A stretch of 47,185 nucleotides of DNA, taken from NCBI GenBank assembly GCA_016873615.1, contig VGWX01000009.1, positions 1 to 47,185 of the forward strand, written 5' to 3'. The first letter of the stretch is position 1. Each line of letters starts with the position of its first letter. A program made the translations under genes and the position numbers. This DNA is from Nitrospira sp. (lineage in GTDB: Bacteria; Nitrospirota; Thermodesulfovibrionia; Thermodesulfovibrionales; SM23-35). The notes under the pieces are model-generated. The model did not search any database. It was not told where the DNA came from and worked only from the letters and a program-made list of their open reading frames with translations. Shown one piece after another: positions 40,978-47,185 of the stretch.

Positions 40978-42261
40978 TTATTTCTTTCTCAATGCCCGCT
41001 CTACTGTCCTGATCGCGCAGAACTCTCCGCACATGCTGCAGACTTCCTGTTCAGTCGGCGGGACTTCAGAACGCCATTTCCGTATCTTTTCAGGATCAAA
41101 ACTCAATTCTATCTGTCCATTCCAGTCGAGATTTTTTCTGCATTTTGCCATTTTTCTGTCGCGATCAATAGCGCCGGGGACGCCCTTGGCAATATCTGCT
41201 GCGTGTGCTGCAATCTTCGATGCAATAACCCCTTCCTTTACATCCTCTATATCCGGAAGCCTGATATGTTCTGCCGGAGTTACATAGCAGAGAAAGTCAG
41301 CGCCTGCAGCGCCTGCAATAGCGCCGCCTATTGCTGCAGCTATGTGATCATATCCCATAGCAACATCAGTCACGAGCGGGCCGAGCACATAAAACGGCGC
41401 GCCTTTGCAGATCTCCTTCTGGAGTCTGATATTGAGTTCGACCTGGTTTAAAGGCACATGGCCCGGCCCCTCAACGATTACCTGAACACCGTATTCAAGC
41501 GCCCTGTCCCGTAATTCACCAATCGTCAGCAGTTCTTCAATCTGGCTCCTGTCTGTTGCATCTTCAAGGCATCCCGGACGCATACCGTCACCGAGGCTTA
41601 AGGTCAAATCGTATTTTTTTGAGATCTCCAGAAGTCTCTCATAATGTTCGTACAGCGGGTTTTCCCTGTCATTATAAATCATCCATTCAAGGAGGAATGA
41701 TCCGCCACGGCTCACGATATCAAGAATTCTGCTATCTTCTCTCAGCCTTTCTACAGCTTTTCTTGTAAGACCGCTATGGACTGTGACAAAATCAACACCT
41801 TCTTCTGCATGTCTTTCAATAACTTTGAACAGATCATCATGGGTCATTTTTGAGATTGTACCATGGGTCTCAGCAGCCATAATTGCAGCCTCATAAATTG
41901 GAACTGTTCCAACAGCGATGGGGGATTTCTTTAAAAGAAGGTTCCTGAGATCCCTGATATGCCCGCCTGTTGAAAGATCCATGACAGCATCGGCGCCGTA
42001 TCGGACGAGTACATCGAGCTTTTCCATTTCGTCATCAAAAGAAACCTTATCTTTTGATGTCCCTATATTCGCATTGATTTTTGTGCTCAGACCTCTGCCG
42101 ATAGCGACAGGCTTTATATTGTGTATTTTATTCCTTGGGATAACAGTTACCCCAATTGAAATATCAGAGGCGAGGCTCTCAGGGTTTATGCCTTCAGAGA
42201 CAGCCGCCTCTTTTATTTCATCAGTGATAATCCCTTTTTTGGTTATTTCTATCCTTGTCAT
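40978..42261 (-). CDS. thiC: Phosphomethylpyrimidine synthase ThiC
   Basis: 427 residues, the short form common in anaerobes. It is a radical SAM-type enzyme that rearranges AIR into HMP-P. Conserved GTVPIYEA, HSGLTRKAVERL, SLGDGMRPGC, EGPGHVPLNQV, GPLVTDVAMGYDHI, FLCYVTPAEHIRLP and the C-terminal cluster motif CSMCGEFC are all present. Its start overlaps the end of thiE by 4 nt. Confidence 0.97.
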   Translation of the reverse strand: MTRIEITKKGIITDEIKEAAVSEGINPESLASDISIGVTVIPRNKIHNIKPVAIGRGLSTKINANIGTSKDKVSFDDEMEKLDVLVRYGADAVMDLSTGGHIRDLRNLLLKKSPIAVGTVPIYEAAIMAAETHGTISKMTHDDLFKVIERHAEEGVDFVTVHSGLTRKAVERLREDSRILDIVSRGGSFLLEWMIYNDRENPLYEHYERLLEISKKYDLTLSLGDGMRPGCLEDATDRSQIEELLTIGELRDRALEYGVQVIVEGPGHVPLNQVELNIRLQKEICKGAPFYVLGPLVTDVAMGYDHIAAAIGGAIAGAAGADFLCYVTPAEHIRLPDIEDVKEGVIASKIAAHAADIAKGVPGAIDRDRKMAKCRKNLDWNGQIELSFDPEKIRKWRSEVPPTEQEVCSMCGEFCAIRTVERALRKK

Positions 42262-42884
42262 TTAAGCAACCTCAAGAACTCTTTTGTTGTTTCTGTTATG
42301 TTTTCTGCTGCAAGGATTGCAGATATTAATGCAATGCCATCAGCGCCGGCCTCTTTCGCTTCTTTAACCTTGTCAAGTTTTATACCCCCAATCGCCAATA
42401 TGGGTATTGATATCCGGGATTTGGCTTTGCTGATGGAATCGATACCGACCGGGTTGCCATACTTGAGTTTTGAAGGTGTCTCATAGACCGGGCCGAGAGT
42501 TATGAAGTCTGCACCATCTCTTTCCGCATCGATAGCCTCATTAATGCTATGGGTTGAGACGCCAACCATAAGTTTATCGCCTGAGATTTTCTTCGCCGCA
42601 TGAGGCGGTATGCTGTTCTGCCCGAGATGAACCCCATCCGCCCCTACAGAGAGCGCAATGTCGACTCTGTCGTTGATGAACAGTTTAGCATCATATTCAC
42701 CTGTCAATTCTCTCATCCAGACCGCCATTTCCAGAAGCTCCTTAACCGATAAATCTTTTTCTCTTAACTGAATGTATTTGGCGCCTGCTTCAAGTGCGCT
42801 CTCAATTGCGAAATACATTGAACACTGTGCCTTGAACAGTTTCCTGTCAGTTATCAGGTAAAGGTCAGGTCCATTCAGTGTCAA
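42258..42884 (-). CDS. thiE: Thiamin-phosphate synthase
   Basis: 208 residues, a TIM barrel joining HMP-PP and thiazole phosphate. LYLITDRKLF, YIQLREKDLSVKELLEMA, LFINDRVDIALSVGADGVHLGQ, GVSTHSINEA, FITLGPVYETPSK and AIGGI are all conserved. It overlaps thiC by 4 nt, and a 169-bp repeat-bearing gap lies between thiG and thiE. Confidence 0.96.
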   Translation of the reverse strand: MTLNGPDLYLITDRKLFKAQCSMYFAIESALEAGAKYIQLREKDLSVKELLEMAVWMRELTGEYDAKLFINDRVDIALSVGADGVHLGQNSIPPHAAKKISGDKLMVGVSTHSINEAIDAERDGADFITLGPVYETPSKLKYGNPVGIDSISKAKSRISIPILAIGGIKLDKVKEAKEAGADGIALISAILAAENITETTKEFLRLLK

Positions 42885-42914
42885 TTTCCACCTTTCAACT
42901 TTTAACTCTTAACT

Positions 42915-43041
42915 CTTACTAATGAGTTCATTGGTAAGCGATCAAATTTGCATAACTCCCCGCCGCCCCCTCTTAACTTAAGAGGGGGTTGGGGGGCGTT
43001 ATTAAAAAGAATGTCATCATACTTATGAACTTCTTAGTAAC
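42915..43041. repeat. Composite repeat: TTACTAA outer arms around a C-rich palindrome
   Basis: The outer arms CTTACTAATGAGTTCAT (42915-42931) and CTTATGAACTTCTTAGTAAC (43022-43041) are inverted. The right arm matches 12906-12925 at 19 of 20 positions. The inner part is AACTCCCCGCCGCCCCC...GGGGGGCGTT with a TTAACTTAAG-centred hairpin, not the TTGTCATTCC element found at 12806. It sits between thiG and thiE inside the operon. Confidence 0.85.
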
Positions 43042-43053
43042 TCTCAACTGTTA

Positions 43054-43851
43054 TTACAGCATCCCCTCTATCGGACTGCTTGCCGTAGCGTAGAGTTTTT
43101 TGGGAATCCTTCCTGCCTTATATGCAAGCCTTCCGGCAATAACAGCATGTTTCATAGCTTCTGCCATTGCAATCGGGTCTTTTGCGCCTGCTATGGCGGT
43201 ATTAATCAGCACAGCATCACATCCGAGTTCCATGGCTATGGCTGCATCAGATGCTGTCCCAACGCCCGCATCAACAACAATCGGAAGCTTTACTGTTTCG
43301 AGTATTATCTTTAAGTTGTAAGGGTTCCTTATGCCGAGACCTGAACCGATAGGCGCGCCGAGCGGCATGATTGCAGCAGCGCCGGCATCTGCAAGTCTCT
43401 TTGCCATTATGGGGTCATCGTTTGTATAGGGAAGAACGATAAAGCCCTCTTTAGCAAGGATCTCGGTCGCCTGTAGAAGCCCCCATGTATCCGGGAAAAG
43501 GGTTTTTTCATCTCCGATCACCTCGAGTTTTATAAGGTCGGAAATGCCTGCCTCCCTTGCAAGACGCGCATACCTCAATGCATCTTCAACAGTATAACAA
43601 CCTGCGGTATTCGGTAATATTTTATATTTGCCGGGATCAATATAATCGAGCAGATTTTCAGACTTTCTGTCAATGATATTAACCCTCCGGACAGCAACAG
43701 TCACAACATCTGCGCCTGAGGCTTCAATGGCCATTTTTGTCTCATTAAAATCCTTGTATTTCCCTGTCCCAACCCAGAGACGGGATTCAAATTCAATGCC
43801 CCTGATAATTAAATTATCATCCATATTCCTTACTCCCTTCGAACCCTGCAT
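43054..43851 (-). CDS. thiG: Thiazole synthase
   Basis: 265 residues, building the thiazole ring from deoxyxylulose phosphate, dehydroglycine and ThiS thiocarboxylate. [67 protein letters not shown] and [10 protein letters not shown] are present. ATG 43851 has GGAGG 7 nt upstream (over the thiS stop); ATG 43824 (MDDN) also has a fair site and may be the true start. Neither thiH nor thiO is in the window, so the glycine-derived donor enzyme is elsewhere. Confidence 0.96.
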   Translation of the reverse strand: MQGSKGVRNMDDNLIIRGIEFESRLWVGTGKYKDFNETKMAIEASGADVVTVAVRRVNIIDRKSENLLDYIDPGKYKILPNTAGCYTVEDALRYARLAREAGISDLIKLEVIGDEKTLFPDTWGLLQATEILAKEGFIVLPYTNDDPIMAKRLADAGAAAIMPLGAPIGSGLGIRNPYNLKIILETVKLPIVVDAGVGTASDAAIAMELGCDAVLINTAIAGAKDPIAMAEAMKHAVIAGRLAYKAGRIPKKLYATASSPIEGML

Positions 43852-43854
43852 TTT

Positions 43855-44055
43855 TCATCCTCCACCGACAAAATTCACTATCTCGACCTTATCTCCTTCA
43901 TGCAGCCTGAAGGTTGAATGATCAGACTTCCTGATTATGGACAGATTTACCTCCACAGCAACCTGACCGGGATCAATGCTGAGCTCATTGAGGAGATCAG
44001 TTATGGTCCCTGCATTTGACGTCTCGAAAAATTCTCCATTGACTATTAGTTTCAT
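43855..44055 (-). CDS. thiS: Sulfur carrier protein ThiS
   Basis: 66 residues from ATG 44055 (MKLIVNGEFFE...), ending in the required GGG tail (VNFVGGG). It carries thiocarboxylate sulfur to ThiG. Length matches the family. The frame stays open upstream through the riboswitch terminator to GTG 44094, which would add 13 residues (MDRIPSGMRFFVF). The ATG has no Shine-Dalgarno; it stands at the end of the terminator U-tract. GGGAATGGGAG just before the GTG could serve that alternative. Confidence 0.92.
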   Translation of the reverse strand: MKLIVNGEFFETSNAGTITDLLNELSIDPGQVAVEVNLSIIRKSDHSTFRLHEGDKVEIVNFVGGG

Positions 44056-44090
44056 AAAAACAAAAAACCGCATCCCTGAAGGGATACGGT
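44056..44090 (-). terminator. Riboswitch expression-platform terminator before thiS
   Basis: On the minus strand, ACCGTATCCC-TTCA-GGGATGCGGT is a 10-bp stem with one wobble, followed by TTTTTTGTTTTT and then directly the thiS ATG. It is a textbook intrinsic terminator downstream of the TPP aptamer, so control is probably by premature termination. Confidence 0.9.
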
Positions 44091-44100
44091 CCACCTCCCA

Positions 44101-44189
44101 TTCCCTACGACGGCATTGTCCGCATCAGGTTCAAGGGGTCTCTCCTGTGTGTACAGGAGACTCTCAGGCTTTTGGCCTCCCCCAAGGGT
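44101..44189 (-). ncRNA. TPP riboswitch (thi-box) aptamer
   Basis: Read on the minus strand, CTTGGGGGAGGCC...GCCTGAGAGTC is followed by GACCCCTTGAACCTGATGCGG and AATGCCGTCGTAGGGA, the conserved thi-box parts in the usual order and spacing. A variable arm, CTCCTGTACACACAGGAG, lies between them. It is upstream of thiS-thiG-thiE-thiC and should switch the operon off when TPP is plentiful. Confidence 0.95.
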
Positions 44190-44266
44190 ATTGTTAACTA
44201 TAGATTAAATGCTATTTTTCTGTCAATGAATACCATCAGAAAAATGACTGCTATTGAATCTGATAA

Positions 44267-44309
44267 ATACATAAAGGACCCCTGGAAATTCAGGGAATCC
44301 TCTATGTAT
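44267..44309 (-). terminator. Strong hairpin downstream of the papain-like gene
   Basis: ATACATAAAGGACCCCTG (44267-44284) and CAGGGAATCCTCTATGTAT (44291-44309) fold into a stem of about 17 pairs with a 6-nt loop, 15 bp after the stop of the protease gene. The U-tract is poor (TTTATC), so termination is probable but not certain. It also insulates the thi promoter. Confidence 0.55.
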
Positions 44310-44324
44310 GCCTAAAATTATGGT

Positions 44325-46430
44325 TTAGTTGTAACTATAAAAGTTAAGCGATGTGCTTGAACTGCTGAAGCTGATAGAAGACGGGTAAAATATTTTACCT
44401 GTTTTGCCGGGTGTTACGCGATAAGTAGTTCCGGACTGGAATCCTGTCTGAGTCCAGTTTCCGCCTGCATCAGTCTGAACAGAAGCAGGTATTGCCCCTG
44501 TTCCGGATATTCTGGTGAAGGTCATTGTAACGCCTGAAATTGCTGTTACAGTGCGTGTTGCTGCTTTGCCGGATACACTGAAATCGCCCGTTGAAACAGT
44601 TCCGGTAAAATTCAGGGTCGTGCTTGTGCCGCTGAAAGAAAGAGAAGCAGGGCTAAAGGTGTAACCTGTTTTACCGGGTGTAACGCGATAAGTAGTTCCG
44701 GACTGGAATCCTGTCTGGCTCCAGCTTCCATCTGCATTAGTCTGAACAGAAGCTGGGATAGTGCCTGTTCCGGAAACCCTGCTAAAGGTCATTGTAACAC
44801 CTGAAATCCCTGTGCTGCCATCTGTTACTGTCCCGGCTCCGGAGAAGGGGCTTGCCGGAACCGTGCCGGTAAAATTCAGCGCAGCGCTTGTATTGCTGAA
44901 AATACGATTGACAGGGCTGAATGTGGAACCTGATTTAGTCGGGGTTACGCGATATGTAGTGCCGGACTGAAAGCCGGTCTGAGACCAGTTGCCGCTTGCA
45001 TCAGTCTGAACAGAAGCAGGGATGGCGCCTCTCCCGTAATAAATGCTGAAGGTCATTGTAACGCCTGAAATCCCTGTGCCGGTGTTTGTTGCTGCCCGGC
45101 CGGAGGCATTGAAGCCGGTGGATGAAGCTGTGCCGGTGAAATTCAGCACAGAGCTTGCACTGCTGAAATTACGATAGACAGGGCTGAATGTGGAGCCTGA
45201 TTTAGTCGGGGTTACGCGATAACTTGTTCCGGGCTGAAAGCCGATCTGGCTCCATCTTCCATCTGCATCAGTCTGAACAGAAGCAGGTATTGCCCCTGTT
45301 CCGGATAATCTGGTGAAGGTCATTGTAACGCCTGAAATCCCTGTGCCGCTGCTGGTTGTAACCCAGCCGGAAGCGCCAAAAGGCGACGGCGGCTGACTGC
45401 TGCCGAAATTGACATTAATGGTTGCAAACTCCCTGCTGTAAAAGCTGCCAAAAGGAGGATCACTAAGTGTGCAGTTATAGTTCATTTGCATGCGCATACG
45501 GAATAGCCCATTAGGACGGCCTCCGCCTGATGTCCCCCAGCTGTTCAGCACAATCCAGTATGGTTCAGCAACCTCATCATTGTAACCAACGATCAGGACA
45601 GCATGTCCGCCTCCTGAATAGTCATCCCATGTACGTCCGCAATAAGGATCCGGGTTCCATACTGCATTTTCAGTTTGGGCGCCCCAAAAATTGAAAAAGG
45701 CATTCCAGTCGGTCTGGTTAGCTAAATAGAACCCGAACCAGACAGCCTTATTCTGGTTCAATATATTCTTGATATTATTTATCGCGGTATCCTGTGTTAT
45801 GCTTCCTGTCGTTGCGATCACCTGCTGCTGGATAGAGGTGATGGGATAGTCCGGACTGGTTGAAATGCTTCCGCATGTGACTGCCGGCTGAGAGGAACAC
45901 CCTCTGGAGCCATCAAAGTAAGAGGCATTTGTGTTGGACCAGGGAACTGCGCGTTCCTGTCCGGCATACCAGCTGGTATACCACGAGAGGTTTCCACCAC
46001 AGCATGCGTACCGATCGGTTTTGCAGGAGTTCAGAAACTGTATGGATAGACGGTCCTTCACATTGTCCTGAACGCTGTGAGCTATCTCCAGAATTCCAGT
46101 AGCTGCCCATACCCAGCAGTTTCCGCAGCTTCCCTGGTTTCGCTCGCCCGGGATATAATCAAGGTGACTCAGAAGGCTCATAGATGTCCCGAAACCTAAA
46201 GACCGGGCTTGCAGGAGCTGCGTACGGATCCCGCTCTCGATCCGGGCCTTCGGAGCCGTTTCGAAATCCTTCAGCCATTTCAGACGTGTTTCCCTGTCAG
46301 GCCGCATGATTGAAGCATTCAGGATATCGTAGTCAGGTATGGTGACAGAAACATTTTCTGCCCAAGCAGTGCCTGCCATAATAAATAACAGACATGCAGT
46401 AAGAATGTGGTAAAAGAATCTATTTTTCAT
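44325..46430 (-). CDS. Secreted papain-like (C1) cysteine protease with four C-terminal repeats
   Basis: 701 residues. Signal peptide 1-24 (cleavage AWA-ENV). The protease domain covers about 80-345, with oxyanion Gln99 and nucleophile Cys105 in NQGSCGNCWVWAA, His276 in GGGHAVLIVGYND and Asn296 in VLNSWG, so the catalytic set is complete. CGNCW replaces the usual CGSCW. Residues 351-701 are four repeats of 85-89 residues (starting F351, F440, F529, F617), each with TGISGVTMTF, IPASVQTDADG and TYRVTP, resembling carboxypeptidase-regulatory/Ig-like beta domains. It acts outside the cell or at its surface. The substrate is unknown. Confidence 0.9.
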   Translation of the reverse strand: MKNRFFYHILTACLLFIMAGTAWAENVSVTIPDYDILNASIMRPDRETRLKWLKDFETAPKARIESGIRTQLLQARSLGFGTSMSLLSHLDYIPGERNQGSCGNCWVWAATGILEIAHSVQDNVKDRLSIQFLNSCKTDRYACCGGNLSWYTSWYAGQERAVPWSNTNASYFDGSRGCSSQPAVTCGSISTSPDYPITSIQQQVIATTGSITQDTAINNIKNILNQNKAVWFGFYLANQTDWNAFFNFWGAQTENAVWNPDPYCGRTWDDYSGGGHAVLIVGYNDEVAEPYWIVLNSWGTSGGGRPNGLFRMRMQMNYNCTLSDPPFGSFYSREFATINVNFGSSQPPSPFGASGWVTTSSGTGISGVTMTFTRLSGTGAIPASVQTDADGRWSQIGFQPGTSYRVTPTKSGSTFSPVYRNFSSASSVLNFTGTASSTGFNASGRAATNTGTGISGVTMTFSIYYGRGAIPASVQTDASGNWSQTGFQSGTTYRVTPTKSGSTFSPVNRIFSNTSAALNFTGTVPASPFSGAGTVTDGSTGISGVTMTFSRVSGTGTIPASVQTNADGSWSQTGFQSGTTYRVTPGKTGYTFSPASLSFSGTSTTLNFTGTVSTGDFSVSGKAATRTVTAISGVTMTFTRISGTGAIPASVQTDAGGNWTQTGFQSGTTYRVTPGKTGKIFYPSSISFSSSSTSLNFYSYN
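44328..45380. repeat. Four tandem repeats of about 264 bp within the protease gene
   Basis: The DNA encoding residues 351-701 is four head-to-tail copies. Blocks such as TCAGTCTGAACAGAAGC (44467 and on) return almost unchanged at about 45000 and 45270. The high DNA identity implies recent duplication or ongoing recombination, so copy number could vary between strains. Confidence 0.88.
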
Positions 46431-46462
46431 GGTAGACCTCCATTTTTCTCTATATTGATATG

Positions 46463-46984
46463 TTATTCTTTTTCACTATAATCATCAAGGCGTATTGACG
46501 GGAATTCAAAAATTATAGGAGAACATGTCCCTTTTGTTATTGCCTTAAGATTACATGAGAAAACTTTGCCGGCCTCAATCCCGTACCTCATCAGGAAATT
46601 TTTGCCTGGATATGAGGAATTTGTGAGCAATAAAAGGTATTCCTTGTTTTCTGTCTGTACGTATGGTTCGGTGATTTTCTGATCAGGATAAAAGGCAAAT
46701 TTCACCTCATATTTTTCATCAGAAGTATCTCCGGATTCTGTCCTTGCATTAACTGAGATAATCTTCGCATGTCCTTCGTATGTTTTATACTCGCATGGAC
46801 CGCCTATCAAATGTCCCTCCTTTGCTTTATCTGCTGCATACGCGGAAAAAATATTGACGCCGGCGATAGTAAATACCAGCATCATACAGTAAATGGTGAA
46901 TTTACCTAAAGGATTCCTTAAATGCCTCAAACAGGATGACATAATCATAATATGGATATATATATATTTTATAGCAATAAACAT
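46463..46984 (-). CDS. Secreted protein of unknown function
   Basis: Up to 173 residues. A signal peptide ends near residue 51 (MMLVFTIAGVNIFSAYA-AD) if translation starts at one of several ATGs (46984, 46948 or 46942). None has a clear ribosome binding site, and 46942 gives the most normal signal peptide. The mature part has about 120 residues with three cysteines (GGPCEYKTYEG, FSCNL, GTCSP) and beta-rich patterns (KYEVKFAFYPD, KEYLLLLTNSSYPGKN). No family is recognised. It lies 32 bp upstream of the papain-like protease on the same strand, so the two may be cotranscribed and the product might be a partner or inhibitor of it. Confidence 0.68.
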   Translation of the reverse strand: MFIAIKYIYIHIMIMSSCLRHLRNPLGKFTIYCMMLVFTIAGVNIFSAYAADKAKEGHLIGGPCEYKTYEGHAKIISVNARTESGDTSDEKYEVKFAFYPDQKITEPYVQTENKEYLLLLTNSSYPGKNFLMRYGIEAGKVFSCNLKAITKGTCSPIIFEFPSIRLDDYSEKE

Positions 46985-47059
46985 ACCAGTTCAAGGTTTT
47001 TTAGCCCTGTTATGTCAGATTGCTGAGGGGTTTAATATAAACGCTATAAAGCAGGATGT

Positions 47060-47185
47060 CTATCCGTAGAATTCTGCCTTTAGTGAACGTTCCATGAGGT
47101 CTTTTGCGGCAAAATAAGGATCCTTATCTTCATAGAGAACCTTATATATCTGTTCAATTATGGGCATTTCAATATTATACTTTTT
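47060..47185 (-). CDS. gpsA: Glycerol-3-phosphate dehydrogenase [NAD(P)+], C-terminal fragment
   Basis: The last 41 codons of a gene cut by the window edge. The reading NIEMPIIEQIYKVLYEDKDP and the end SLKAEFYG match the C terminus of GpsA, which makes glycerol-3-phosphate for phospholipids. The stop is at 47060-47062. Nothing can be said of the rest. Confidence 0.85.
   Translation of the reverse strand, partial: KKYNIEMPIIEQIYKVLYEDKDPYFAAKDLMERSLKAEFYG

Noticed and set aside
44101-44189. GGTTCAAG-type segment as a possible tRNA T-loop
   Set aside because: The sequence is the TTGAACCTGAT part of the TPP aptamer; no acceptor or anticodon arms are present.
44328-45380. Tandem repeats as a CRISPR array
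   Set aside because: Units of about 264 bp without spacers, in frame in a protease gene; no cas genes in the window.

Overview
The window looks like a chromosomal piece from an uncultured anaerobic or microaerophilic bacterium, most like Nitrospirota (Thermodesulfovibrionia) or Desulfobacterota. This rests on the mix of genes: KorAB, rubrerythrin, flavodiiron protein, rubredoxin, an octaheme cytochrome, a proposed archaeal-type PGM/homoserine kinase, a NIL protein and an ExeA-like ATPase. No marker gene settles the taxonomy. No rRNA, tRNA, CRISPR array, intact transposase or phage gene was seen. No gene-free stretch exceeds about 300 bases once the broken asnS is counted.

1-3.6 kb (+): a repeat end, a broken asparaginyl-tRNA synthetase gene, asparagine synthetase A (asnA) and an AAA+ ATPase. 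This looks like an accessory block. 3.67-8.66 kb (-): a PerR-like regulator heads a set of rubredoxin-domain protein, flavodiiron protein (fprA), rubrerythrin, HAO-like octaheme cytochrome and iron-sulfur flavoprotein. A perfect Fur/PerR-type palindrome lies on the -10 element upstream of the regulator. The set reads as an O2/peroxide and probably NO/hydroxylamine defence module. 8.7-13.4 kb: two radical SAM/SPASM proteins, two ferritin-like proteins, a ferredoxin with a strong terminator, and a Cys-rich small protein.

13.6-25.6 kb: korAB (2-oxoacid:ferredoxin oxidoreductase), an AsmA/YdbH-like protein with a YdbL-like partner, an L,D-transpeptidase, a pseudoprotease-TPR protein (-), and a four-gene MacAB-like export operon whose -10 sits inside a perfect palindrome. 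25.8-34.5 kb (-): a 26-residue membrane microprotein, nth, an apgM-like gene, a NIL protein, a ThiF/MoeB-like E1 and hom (a probable threonine/methionine cluster), then lipA, mazG, a DUF2784 protein and rnr. 34.7-38.5 kb: a long TPR protein and an ExeA-like ATPase (+), converging on a lipoprotein (-).

38.4-44.2 kb (-): a TPP riboswitch with an intrinsic terminator drives thiS-thiG-thiE-thiC, followed by thiD, a 55-residue protein, radA and the lipoprotein. 44.3-47.2 kb (-): a secreted papain-like protease with four near-identical C-terminal repeats, a secreted unknown, and the 3' end of gpsA.

The clearest non-genic signal is a set of dispersed palindromic repeats. One family has TTGTCATTC...GAATGACAA ends. 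Another is a C-rich/G-rich palindrome of 45 bp, seen in frame inside two genes. A third, with TTACTAA...TTAGTAA ends, encloses members of either of the other two, giving composite nested elements.
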